Assembly (NCBI GenBank): GCA_932294295.1
Contig: OW028575.1
Span: 44,612,753-44,676,752 of the forward strand
Direction: 5' to 3'
Source: Alitta virens
Taxonomy: Eukaryota > Annelida > Polychaeta > Phyllodocida > Nereididae
DNA length: 64,000 nucleotides
The position numbers and the translations under genes are program-made. The notes below the pieces were generated by a model. It was not told where the DNA came from and made no database searches. It saw only the letters and a list, made by a program, of their open reading frames with translations. Position 1 is the stretch's first letter. Every line of letters starts with the position of its first letter. Of this stretch, positions 48,298-60,500 are shown in pieces.

Positions 48298-48346
48298 ATT
48301 GGCCAGCTCATCAGCAGGTGAGATGTTCATATGTTTCCATGGCAAC
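48298..48346 (+). promoter_or_regulatory. CCAAT box and RFX X-box-like site upstream of the 48533 gene
   Basis: ATTGG at 48298-48302 is an inverted CCAAT. GTTTCCATGGCAAC at 48333-48346 matches the RFX dimer X-box (consensus near GTTRCCATGGYAAC), with one deviation in the left half-site and a perfect right half-site. It is 187 bp upstream of the ATG, in the range typical of RFX-controlled ciliary genes. Function is inference. Confidence 0.55.
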
Positions 48347-48420
48347 ACACGACATTGGGGATGGGAGACGAGCCTCTGATGTCTCAGAGTTGAGGGGAGA
48401 GGCAGGGATGACACTGGGTT

Positions 48421-48465
48421 GCCGCTGCTGCTGCTGCTGCTGTTGCTGCTGCAGATGCTGGGGAG
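48421..48465. repeat. (CTG)n-type repeat in the 5' region
   Basis: GCTGCTGCTG units with one TTG, about 70 bp before the ATG of the 48533 gene, probably in its 5' UTR or core promoter. Confidence 0.85.
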
Positions 48466-48532
48466 CGCATCAACTGTGAATGGAGACTATTGACACGCTT
48501 CACTGAGCACAGTTTATCACACCTTACCAAAT

Positions 48533-51500
48533 ATGGTGAGTGTTTATAACTTTTTGCATAAATTTGAAATAAAATAGAACGGAAGCTAAAACATAAATAT
48601 TTATCAGCTATCTTATTTATTTAAAAATTAATATTTAACACTTTTTTCATATATATGCAACAATAACCTCTGTACTTATTTCAGGCAAAAGCAAAGGCTT
48701 ATGGGTATTCTCGGAGGTGCGGGATGACAGACGATATTTTGCGAGAAGCAAGCGGAAGTACTTTGACGATGCCGATGATTGGCTGTCTGCCGGACAATGT
48801 TCAGCAGGTAATGGGGTTGGGACAGGGGCATTAGTCCAGTGCAGGAGGTGCACAGGCATGTCCTCACAAAATATGAGACAGCTTGAGCATGGGTGGGGGG
48901 GGGGGGGGGTTATATTTTTATATAGGGGGGGGGGGTTATATTTATATAGGGGGGGGGGGGGTTATATTTTTATTATATTTTGTGTCAGTTTTAACCTCTC
49001 CACAAAGATCCCATTGGTGCAAAATTTACTGATGCACATTTTCACCTTGAACCACGACTATTCACAACAGAGAGATTAAATCATTAATTTCCCCAATATT
49101 TTTGAAATATTTTAATAATAGGCCAAGATATTTTTTGAAAGCTCATAATACCTTGGCCATGTATTGAATTATATTTAAAGTACAACATTTTTGTATATGA
49201 CAATAAATTGTGAATTGTATTCGTATTAATTTTGAATTGTGAATTAGCATTGATATTAAAATGGCAGTAAAATAAAAACTGACACATAGGTCCTACTCCA
49301 ACTTACCACTTAGGATTTATTTATTTTCGACCAGGCTATCAAGAGCTTTTCCATCCGGCCAGGCCAGCAACACGTATCCTTCTGTTTTCCTTTTATGGCG
49401 GACATCCTGCGACGCTTCCTGCCTGATAGTTACGTCACTGATCCCGCCATGACGTCACACCAAACGATCACCCCTGCTCTATTCTTTGAGAAGAGCATTG
49501 AGGTCATTAATGGATACCAGAGTTTCATCACACTGGCTCCTGTGTCAGATAGGTATGTTCAATTCTATTAATATTGTTTACTGACATTTTATGATATCCT
49601 TGGATGCCACATCGCCTTGACGTCCACCTAACGTCAGGCCAACGTCAGGATGACCTGGCATGGTGTACGAATTTGGATGCAATTTCCATGCCCTTAAAAA
49701 GGCCTTAAATTTATTTTTATTTTTTCATTTTTATCTATTCGAGACCATAATTATTCTAGAGAGAGTTTTTCCTTTTTTTTTTCAGAAGCTGCATGCCAAT
49801 TGTAATGTTTACACTCTACCAAAGAGACTCAACTGAAGGAATTCTTCGCCATTTTGAAAGCTTAATCAAAACCTTGCTTGACACCAAAACCCTCATCACC
49901 GTATGGAAAATGCCAGTAAGTACCTCATTTATATTACACATTAAATGTTCAGTGCACAGATGCATCATACATAAAATATCTCTCACTTTTAAATAATTCG
50001 GCATCACAAACTTCTCTTATACTCTATTGTACTCCACTACATGACCTTTTCAATTGTTCTTAGAAGGGAATGAAAAAGTTAGTCTTTGGCACTATTTTTC
50101 TGACATAATAAGAGTAATCAAATAAAAGTAGGTGACAGATTTAATCCAGACTTCCTTAAAACTACTTAACTGGCACTTAAGGACTAGATTAAGGCCTTTA
50201 CCATGTCAAAAAAATCATGCAATTTACAAACAGTTCAACACTTAGGAATTACTTGGCAATTGTATTTGATTTAATTAACAATCATTTACAGTGGATTGCA
50301 TGAGCCATTTGTGATGAGGTGGTCTGAATGGAGAGAGAGGTGGTCTGAAAGCAAAGTTCTACTGATTAAATTGATACAGTTGGACCTGCTTCTCTATTAA
50401 GGCCACCTCTAAAAACACATCACTGTTAAGATCGCCTATTAAGACTACCAGACTACCTCCTTAAGGACCTTCTCACTTTTAAGACCGCATCACTATCAAG
50501 ACCTAATTATTAGTATTCTAATCATTCTATTTTACCTTAACTTCTATTAAGACTACCTTGTCATTAATAGCAAAGTTTGCACCAAAGTCAGTCTAAATTG
50601 TGAAGGTCCACTGTATTTTTATCAACTTCTGTATTGATTAATTTGTTGTACACATACGCTGATATATATGCTGATATATACTTGAATTATATCACAAATA
50701 AATATATCAGTAAATGGTCTCACACGAGTAGAGTATTAAACTGGCAAACTTTTTCCATGCTCATGAGCAGTGAGGCGTGACTATATCAGGTCATTTACTA
50801 TACACTGTACACTCCTTAAAAAATGTGGAGCATATTAACTGAGTTACCCAAAAAAATTTGGTTAAGTCCCTTCTACTTGGGATATAACTATTACATAATA
50901 GGCCTACTTTTAATATAAGCCAAAATGACACCACTAACTTCTCTTTTATGCAAACCGGTGTGACATTTAACATCACAAACTTCTCACAATTGCCAATGTC
51001 ACATCACCTCACAAACGTAAGCTTGGTCTATTATAATCTTTCATTGATCTGCAAATTTCCTTTCAGTTGGTTGTGGTTGACCTGGTACCGGAAGTACAAG
51101 ATAAAGTGGTGGAGACATGCGCACAAACTATTCTTGACATTCAAGCCGAGAATTTGTTGAACACCTTTCCAGAAAAAGGAAAACAGGAGCTAGTTCAGTT
51201 TATCAAAGTGAGTACAACATTAAAGGTGCTCTAAAATGGAATTTTTTCATTTTATTTAAGTGTTACCCTTAAGTAATGAGCCTGAGATTCGGGTTATTCG
51301 TATTTTTGGTATAAATTATTTTTAATGTTTCATAAAACTTAAAAAGTCCGAATTACATAATTTTATTGTAAAAGCTTGATGGCGTCATTTAAAGAGTGAA
51401 GTTCTTATTATGTAAAATGTAGTCATTAAACTCACTAAAGTACCATATTAAAGTGCACTAGATACTTGTCCTCAAATAATAGATACAGTTAGTTTCATAA

Positions 51501-54500
51501 AAAACGGTCAACTCCAGACGGCCATAGCAACCTATACCAGACTGTGGTCTAAACATGCTACTGTCCACTTCTGTAGCTAATAATCCGCTTACATTTATCA
51601 TCAGAAAGTTTAAACACTGGCAAATGTAAGTAATTACTCTAATATATTATAAATATGTATATATTAATATAGATTAAATTTTGAGTATCCAGCTATGACA
51701 GCTTTTGCTAGGTTCAATTTTACGGGCAGTTTTTAATGAAACTAGCCCTAAGACCACTCTGATCAAGTGCTGTGCAGTGTGCAGGCTCAATTGGTCTCAC
51801 CATGTCTTGAGATATATTTTTTTTATTTTGACAGCAGTGTATGCTAGAATTACCATATCAAGATAGTAAATTTTTTCTTCATGAATTTCTTACATTCAAT
51901 ACGGTTTATATATATTCATATATATAAATCTACCAGTGACTTTTATGATATCTAGGTCACATGCATGCTAACCTTTGTTGAGCAGTCTATCAGTCCTAAA
52001 AATAACTGCTTTGTCGATGATCAAAATAAATCTAGGTCACAATATAATATGCTTCATGTGGGCGACCCCTTTCAGTTCCAAAAATGTTTAACCCTTGGTC
52101 TGAAAGGGTCAGGACATTTACAACATTTCTACATTTGAGCCCACCCATATGGTATTGTTGTATTTGTCTGGAATCTCCTAGGAAGGGTGAAAAGACGCTG
52201 CAGAATTTTCATTGTGGCTTTCCTGTAGAGCGAGGGCAGAGCGCGAGTACGCCACGTGTTGCGTTCTCACAGCACGTGCTCCGACGTCATGCTAATGAGG
52301 CATACATTGAAATTCTCCTCCTGCCCTGTTGTCATTGTTTAGTCAAATAAAAATCAGGGAGATTTGCCCCTTGACGGGATGACTCAACTAATGCAATAAG
52401 ATAAGATAAGATAATAATTTATTTACAATCGATGGTGACAATAAAACAAAGAACATAAGCTACAGTAGCTTTTAACCGAGAAATAAAATAACAAAAACAA
52501 CAAGATGACAAATTTATAATCATGCAATCATATTTTCATTGAATGGAATTCTGAGTTCTTCAGATTTATCATACACATAACAAAATAGTTGAGAATGTCG
52601 AAAGTACTCACAAATTTGTGTTCGTGAAATTCCGTTCACTTAGTGAAATATTAATAGCAAAGCACTTTGACATGATTCATTTTGCCCGCCGCAGCGGCTA
52701 CAACGAATTTATTTATTTATAAAACATATTTATATAGGGTAATAAACATTTTGAGCAACAGCTCTTTTACAAAATGGCATTGTTAAAAATAAATAAAAAC
52801 AGTACAAAGAAGAATGAATAGACCTATCTTCATGTGCACACTGACTCTATAGTAAGATTTAGATATCGGTTAGTGGAAATATTGCATTATTGTGTTTGCT
52901 ATATTTGTTTCAAAGCTGTACGGGCTTGAGTCTTTTGCAGCAATAACGTTATTCAAGCAATTCAGATCTGTTGGGTGTTTAGAATATTAACAGTGAACAA
53001 GCTGACGTCACAATCCCGCAGACACTGTGACAATGGCGCATCGAATCATGATGTGTGATCTATATTACCAGATAGGTGTCAGACAATTGAACCAGCTTTC
53101 TGGAATGGTGATAATTCCCTGTAGCCTATTTGGAACCTTCAAAAGGACAAAACAAGGTTAGAGTGGCACAATATTTTCTTTGTTGAAAATATGAATAGTA
53201 AGAAAGGACAAAGGGGGGGCCAAAGAAATGCACTTTGCCATTGATGCCGAGTGTCTCTTGTCCGAGCAGTTTGTCAATAACCACATCAAGAAGTCCTAGA
53301 AACTGCAAAGGGAAAGAGGAAATATTGAATACAGACTCATTGATACTTTAAACAAGGAAAAGGCATGATTGATTGCCCCTGCTTCTTTCCTTACCAAGTG
53401 CACTGTCAATGTGATACTGTTAATCTTGCAGACAGTATACCTGTTCTGGTTGGCAGATGTGAATAGAGATCATGAGAGCTGCATGTCAATCAAGATGTAA
53501 AACTCATTAAGACTTAAATGTTAGTATAATTTAATTTAAACAAATGCTTCACTGATCAGGCTTGAAAATATGCCTAAAGTTGATTTACAATTGCTGTTAT
53601 TTTCTAAGAACCATAGGACCTTCTGTAGTTTATTCTTAATAGTCTTTTCACTGAGCCGCCCTGAATTCAGCAAGACATAAATCTTTCCTCTCCTCTTATT
53701 ACTCATTTTGCTTTTCAGACATAGAAAAGCATAACCCACAGATTCAATAAATATAATTTTCTCGGGCAAATAACAAAATCAATTGAATGATAAGATGTCA
53801 AATATACATTAAAATGCACTAAAAATATTAACTGTCTTCATTAAAACAATTTTTTTTTAGTATCCTATTTACAATTGAGCCACATTGGTACATAGCATTG
53901 AATGAGTCCTTATTTTGCTTAACTCTGGCATTTATAAATAGGTTGTTGGATTCTTAACACAATTGCTCTTCTTAAACTTGTAGCCTTAAAATCAATACAT
54001 TGGGCAATGGAAATTTAAAAAATAAGGAATCAAGATCTTCTGCATTGAGTGTAAACAAAAGGATGAGTCTCGAGAAGTCATGGACGTGTAACGATTTGCA
54101 GATCAGATCAAAATATTTCGGATCACCGACCTGAGAGCTGTGGTTAGTTAATCGTTCGCCCATGCGCAGATGCTTCTGGGTGAAATGTTCCGGAAAACCC
54201 GTTACCAGGTTACAGAATTTTGCCTGGAGTAGCGCCTTTCTAGTGGTGCCGATTTTACAGTTGGCCGAATGGGCACTGGGGCTTACAAAGAGTATGACAT
54301 AAGTTCAAATGGCATCAAACAAGGCGGGCCTGTCAAACCCAGCTAATCGTCATCGAATTATGTAAGTGCTCAGTGGAAATCATGAAAGTCGTCTGCGGAG
54401 ACATGTTCAGCGCGCCAAATTGCCAGCTGATTTCAGCAAGCGCTATGTGCCACAAACACGCAACCTTGTAAATTTTGTTGCGGCAAATCGAACAATGTGC

Positions 54501-57500
54501 CAACATTTAATCAGCCATAATTCAGATTCTTTACCTGGTCTAAGTCATTTAAGTATGACACAGTCAGTAGCACCTCGTTAAAAAAAAAACATAGCCATTG
54601 ATAACCATGCAGTTAGTTTAATTAAAAACGGCCCATCAAATTTAACCAAGACAAAGCTGGAAAACTTTTGCTATACGATGCTACCTGCCACTAAACGGAA
54701 CTTTCAAAGCCGGATCTAAAAGTACATATTAATGACAGGAATTTCTTACATTCAATAAGGTTATATTTTTTCAGTTGTGATAGATGTAAGCTGACTTTTA
54801 GCTAGAAGTAGACAGAAGTAGCTGGCTTTAGACAGTCATAGCCACAATCAGGAATAGGTCGCTACAGCAGTTTAGAGTCGATCATATTTTATATAAAAGC
54901 CAGCCGCTTCTGTCTACTCCTAGCTTATAGTTGGCTTACTGAAAAATATAAACCTTGGCAAATGTAAGGAATTGATCTAATATATCATAAATATGTTATT
55001 CTAGATCCGGCTTTAAGTAGCCATCTATAGCCAGACAGTTCCGTTTAGTGGCAGGTGGCATCATATAGCAGAAGTTTTCTAGCTTTGTCTAGGTTCAAAT
55101 TTGTCAGACCGTTTTTAATGAAACTAACTGTATAAACTCCAGAGGGGGTCGCGCTACAAGGTATATATATATAATCTATGACGAAAGCAAGCACAGGGCA
55201 ATGTGTACAATAAATTGGCAGAAGCACCATTTCAATTGTCTCATCAACTTAAAAGCTATGAGACGTTGTGCGTTATGCGTTGTACGTGGGACGCTTAGGT
55301 TTGTGACGTTTAAGAGCGTCGGGCGTCCGCATCGAACGTTTTGTTGGATCAATGGTGTGCAGGATTAAATAACTCGTGAGGCCCCCACGACATTCTGTGT
55401 TCCTTGTAACCTTAGCCCAGACTCCAAAACGCCTCGCCGACCAAGAATCTCTGCCAGATCAATTTGTTTATTGACAGGACGCTTGACACGACGTCAGCCG
55501 AGAAGCCACGACGCTGCGCTATTCATCTGACGCAGCGTCAAAAAAGAACGTTTGTATCATTCACAAAAGGGCGCCAAAGGTCGTTACCAGCAGAACTTCC
55601 TACAAGGAACGTTTTGTTTAATTCAAACTTCTCAGAAGAACTCTAATTGACATCCACATATTTGAGTTTTATACAAGCGGGGTAGAATGTCTCAAAGTTT
55701 GTTAGCTGCAAATATAACTGCAATTCGCCTGCAAAAATAGTTCTGGACACATAAAATTTATATTTCTTTATCCGTTTGCTATTAATATTAAGTACAGTAA
55801 ATGATTATTTTCCTAGATTTTGTTTATAAGGCTAATAAAGTATCATTTAGATTTACATGTCTACATTTACAGCCATGCGATAATCACAGAAAACTTCAAT
55901 ATTTAGATTTTTTACTATTTTAAAATAAGGGGATTCATCATGCATTTGCGCTTACGGATGATTCAAGTTCATTGTCAGTTGCATAAAAAAGGCAGTCTTG
56001 AGTCGGCCAATATTCAGCAGAGGCCTCACCTGTTGCCTGCTTTTCATTTCACATGTCTTTTCTTGAGAAAAGCAAGTGTCCCTTTCAAGTGAAACAGAGC
56101 GGAATACATGGCATGAAATATTCCCATAGCACCTGGAAATTAATGATTGCTGCCATAATACCCTCTCCTGGCAATTAGCTGCACTTTTTCTCACCATATA
56201 ATCCCGAGGTGTTGCAAACAAACACTCGTCATTGCTTCATTTCAAACACCAAAACGGTTTAAAATATTCAGTTATAGCAGCTACAAAGACTGAGTCATTT
56301 GCTTGGATTTATACATTTTGTATTACCCTTAAAGCCACTGATACTTGATAATTCATGATTATATATATATATATAACATATAAGTGAATTGAATTCAAAA
56401 TCCTGAAACTTAGATTCTTGTACGCAGCTGGGTGGTCTAGTGGTAAGACTTCTTGAACCCGGGTCCTTCTGAAGGACCCGGGTTCAATCCTAAGCCCAGG
56501 CACCCTTCATGAGCAACATCCCAGCTGGATGTCGTTCGGATGAGACGTTAATTTGGCGGTCCCTTATACTTTGTGTCCAAGCTAAGGGAAGTAAAAGATC
56601 CCACCCATGAGGTAAAAGTGTAACATGGGTGGACTCCTCCTCTCTCTCTCCTCATCAATCAACCCTCGATAGCAGCAATAACTTGCCTTAGAGGGCTGCA
56701 CTTCCCATATCTATCTATCTTGTACAAATAACATGTTGTGGAAAAAAATCTGCACATGCATATTTGTGGATATGTGGCAATTTATTTTCTTTTTACCTGT
56801 TTATTTTTAAGGATAAAATGGTCCTCCCCAATTTCCGGAAGTATGAAGAGCAGTTCCAGAGTCACGTGAAGGAAGTCGTGTCTAAACTGCGGAACTTGGA
56901 GCCGGAAAGGTTCTTGGCAATTCTCGATCACCTGAGATCTGTCAACTGTTCTGCTGTGGATTTCCAAAAAGCTGATATGATGATGAAGGTGAATCAACCA
57001 ATCAATCAATTCAATCAATTAATATCAAGTTTAACTGACTGAGTTAGAGAGTGGCTATAATGAAGATCTATATGTATACATTTGAGATTAGACAAACGAG
57101 TCATTTGTTTTATTGTGTCGATCAATCCTGAGTGCAAGAATTTGCCTTAGAGGACTGCACTTGCCATATCTATCTATCTATCTATCTATCTATCTACCCT
57201 ATCTATCTATCTATCTACCTACCTATCTACCTACCCTATCTATCTATCTATCTATCTCTATCTACCTACCTACCTACCTACCTATCTATCTATTTTGTAC
57301 ATTTAGGAGCTTCATTTCTTTTCATTTTGTTCCAGAGTCCCAACACTGACATAGCAGCAAAGTCATTCTGGCGGCTGTGGGGCCAAGACCAGTTGGCTGC
57401 CAAAGTTTTCCCCATGGCTTTTGCAGGGAGGTCTGTGGGCAAAATTGGACCTTTTCTTTACCCCTTCCGGAGTGGTGGAAATGTGACGAGTGTCCTAGAA

Positions 57501-60500
57501 TCGGGACTTGCGGGGTTGTCCCACGTACCTATTAAGGAAGGACTGCAAAGCATCATTAAGTGTCTAAAGGCTCAGGATTACAATTCTAATGGTAAGTCCA
57601 TTTGAAATCTTCAAATGCTCAGGATTAAAATTCTAATAGTACATTTGAAACCTTCTTTATTGCTTGTAAAATTGAATGTCAATGTTAATACCATCCAATG
57701 TTAATACCATTGTTATCTGTAGCTGAGGTTAGGGTAATCAACATCAGCTGCGGCTTTGTATTTCGGCTATTGTCAATCGCTCTAGTCACAAATGTTGCAT
57801 CTGTATATGGTTGAGGCATTCCAGTAGTCTATGTATTACATTGTAAGTTAATTGCAATTGCAAATGGACTGCTGCCTCATCACCAGTGCATATTCATACT
57901 AGATTATAAATCTAAGTCAATTCTACAATTAAATCCAAACTTCTACTGGTCACCATCTTATATTTTTTATGACAAGGCTAGTAGCACGTAAATCGGATAT
58001 ATATACTGGGCCATCATTCACTGGGCCATCATTCACTGAGCCATCATTGACTGGTAAATCATTGACTGGGCTATCATTCATTGGGCCATCATTCACTGGG
58101 CCATCATTCACGGGGCCATCATTCACTGGGCCATCATTCACTGGTGAATCATTCACTGGGCCATCCTTCACTGGGCCATCATTCACTGGGCCATCATTCA
58201 TTGGGCCATCATTCACTGGTGAATCATTCACTGGTGAATCATTCACTGGGCCATCATTCACTGGGCCATCCTTCACTGGGCCATCATTCACTGGTGAATC
58301 ATTCACTGGGCCATCATTCACTGGTGAATCATTCACTGGGCCATCATTCACTGAACCATCATTGACTGGTAAATCATTGACTGGGCTATCATTCATTGGG
58401 CCATCATTCACTGGGCCATCATTCACGGGGCCATCATTCACTGGGCCATCATTCACTGAGCCATCATTGACTGGTAAATCATTGACTGGGCTATCATTCA
58501 TTGGGCCATCATTCACTGGGCCATCATTCACGGGGCCATCATTCACTGGGCCATCATTCACTGAGCCATCATTGACTGGTAAATCATTGACTGGGCTATC
58601 ATTCATTGGGCCATCATTCACTGGGCCATCATTCACGGGGCCATCATTCACTGGTGAATCATTCACTGGGCCATCCTTCACTGGGCCATCATTCACTGGG
58701 CCATCATTCACTGGTGAATCATTCACTGGGCCATCCTTCACTGGGCCATCATTCACTGGTGAATCATTCACTGGGCCATCATTCACTGGGCCATCATTCA
58801 CTGAGCCATCATTGACTGGTAAATCATTGACTGGGCTATCATTCATTGGGCCATCATTCACTGGGCCATCATTCACGGGGCCATCATTTACTGGGCCATC
58901 ATTCACTGGTGAATCATTCACTGGGCCATCCTTCACTGGGCCATCATTCATTGGGCCATCATTCACTGGTGAATCATTCACTTGGCCATCATTCACTGGG
59001 CCATCCTTCACTGGGCCATCATTCACTGGTGAATCATTCACTGGGCCATCATTCACTGGGCCATCCATCACTGGGCCATCATTCATTGGGCCATCATTCA
59101 CGGGGCCATCATTCACTGGGCCATCCTTCACTTGGCCATCCTTCACTTGGCCTTCCTTCACTGGGCCATCCTTCACTGGGCCAATAATGGAGGCCAGATA
59201 AAAAAAAAAAAAAAAATATATATATACAAAAAAAAACTGTCATGGCAATCTCACAAAATGCCCACTCTCTGATTTAGATGTCTTAGTAATTGATTTGGTA
59301 GTGAGGTAAAAGAATGGGCTTGATTGCAGAAGGACCCAGACCCAGAAAGACAATGTATCTTTGCTACATGTTGCAAAGGAATTCTAAGCGGGGTCTCGGT
59401 GCTTTAATCTCAGGGAGTTCGATAGAGGAAATGCATGCATCTTGTTAGAAGTGTTGTATCAAAGGTGGCGACACTGTCGACATTCCCAGGGTGCACTGGG
59501 CGCATTCTCACGACCTGGCCTGAGGGACAACCCACCCCAGGCCAACAGTGTAACTGACCACTCAAAGGCAGCATGGGACAGCATGAGGCAGTGCTCAGTG
59601 GACAGGAACAAGGTGCCCACTGCCCACTATTGCCCACTGCAATGATGCAATGTAGTGCAATAGTGAAACAGTTCAATAGTGCTGCATTTGTCTAACAGGT
59701 ATGGTGATAAAACAGTCAGATTTTATTGCTTTATGTGTAAATGATTATTATACTGATGCATAAAAAATGTTAGGTTATTTTTATTATGTGGAGGGAGCAG
59801 CAAAAATAAATAAATATATATAAATATATGTGTCATAAATTTAGAGTAATAATTAAATGGCACTGTTCTAAATAAACAGTGGTGAACATTTCAAGTAATT
59901 TTCAGCAACTTCCAGTAGGGCCTAAATCACAAGGAATATTTTAATACATCATATTTCATATCTGCAGAAACAAAAATTCAATTCTTAGTTATGATTAAAG
60001 CAAGTAATTCCATGTCAATATATATATTTCTACAAAAACAATTCTTAGGATGGCTTTGGGTACTTTTTTCTGTGCGTGAAAAATGGCTTGAGGATTAGTA
60101 AGTTTATGAAGTAAAATATATGCCATCCGCATCATACTGTATACATGTAGGCCTATAGGTCTACTTTATGAGTAAAAATGGCTACATTTCTAATAGTACT
60201 TTGATCGACTGTTAAAGTTGCACTGTCTGTCAAATAAATTTTCTAAGATGCTATCAAACAGTTGAAAATTACCTTTAATAATCAAGGCACACTAAATTTG
60301 TGTGAATTAATGATTTTATAAGACTTTAATTACTTAAAAATAAAATATACATTGAGAGAAAATCCAGACCAAAACATTGGAAACACAATGGAAATGACAT
60401 CATCGCCATTGTTCAGTATTGTGACGTCATCACTGGGTTTGTTTAGATATTGAGTTTTTGATGGCGTGAAAAACTAATATTTATATTATTTTATGTAAAT

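Larger units (their letters stand above)
51751..56811. other. rest of intron 5 of the 48533 gene
   Basis: Repeats (family C and D elements and a B SINE, listed separately) plus two CpG-richer patches at 54170-54560 and 55255-55620. The first carries a short + ORF beginning MASNKAGLSNPANRH at 54310 that meets a good donor (AT|GTAAGTG). It is out of phase with exon 6 and has no visible partner exon. Confidence 0.45.

Noticed and set aside
54205..54225. Second X-box-like motif GTTACCAGGTTAC
   Set aside because: The right half-site lacks the GGYAAC pattern, so it does not fit the RFX dimer consensus.
57950..59201. Two overlapping ORFs of about 410 codons on opposite strands
   Set aside because: Both are by-products of a 15-bp tandem repeat whose period is a multiple of three. 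No signal, domain or splice context on either strand.
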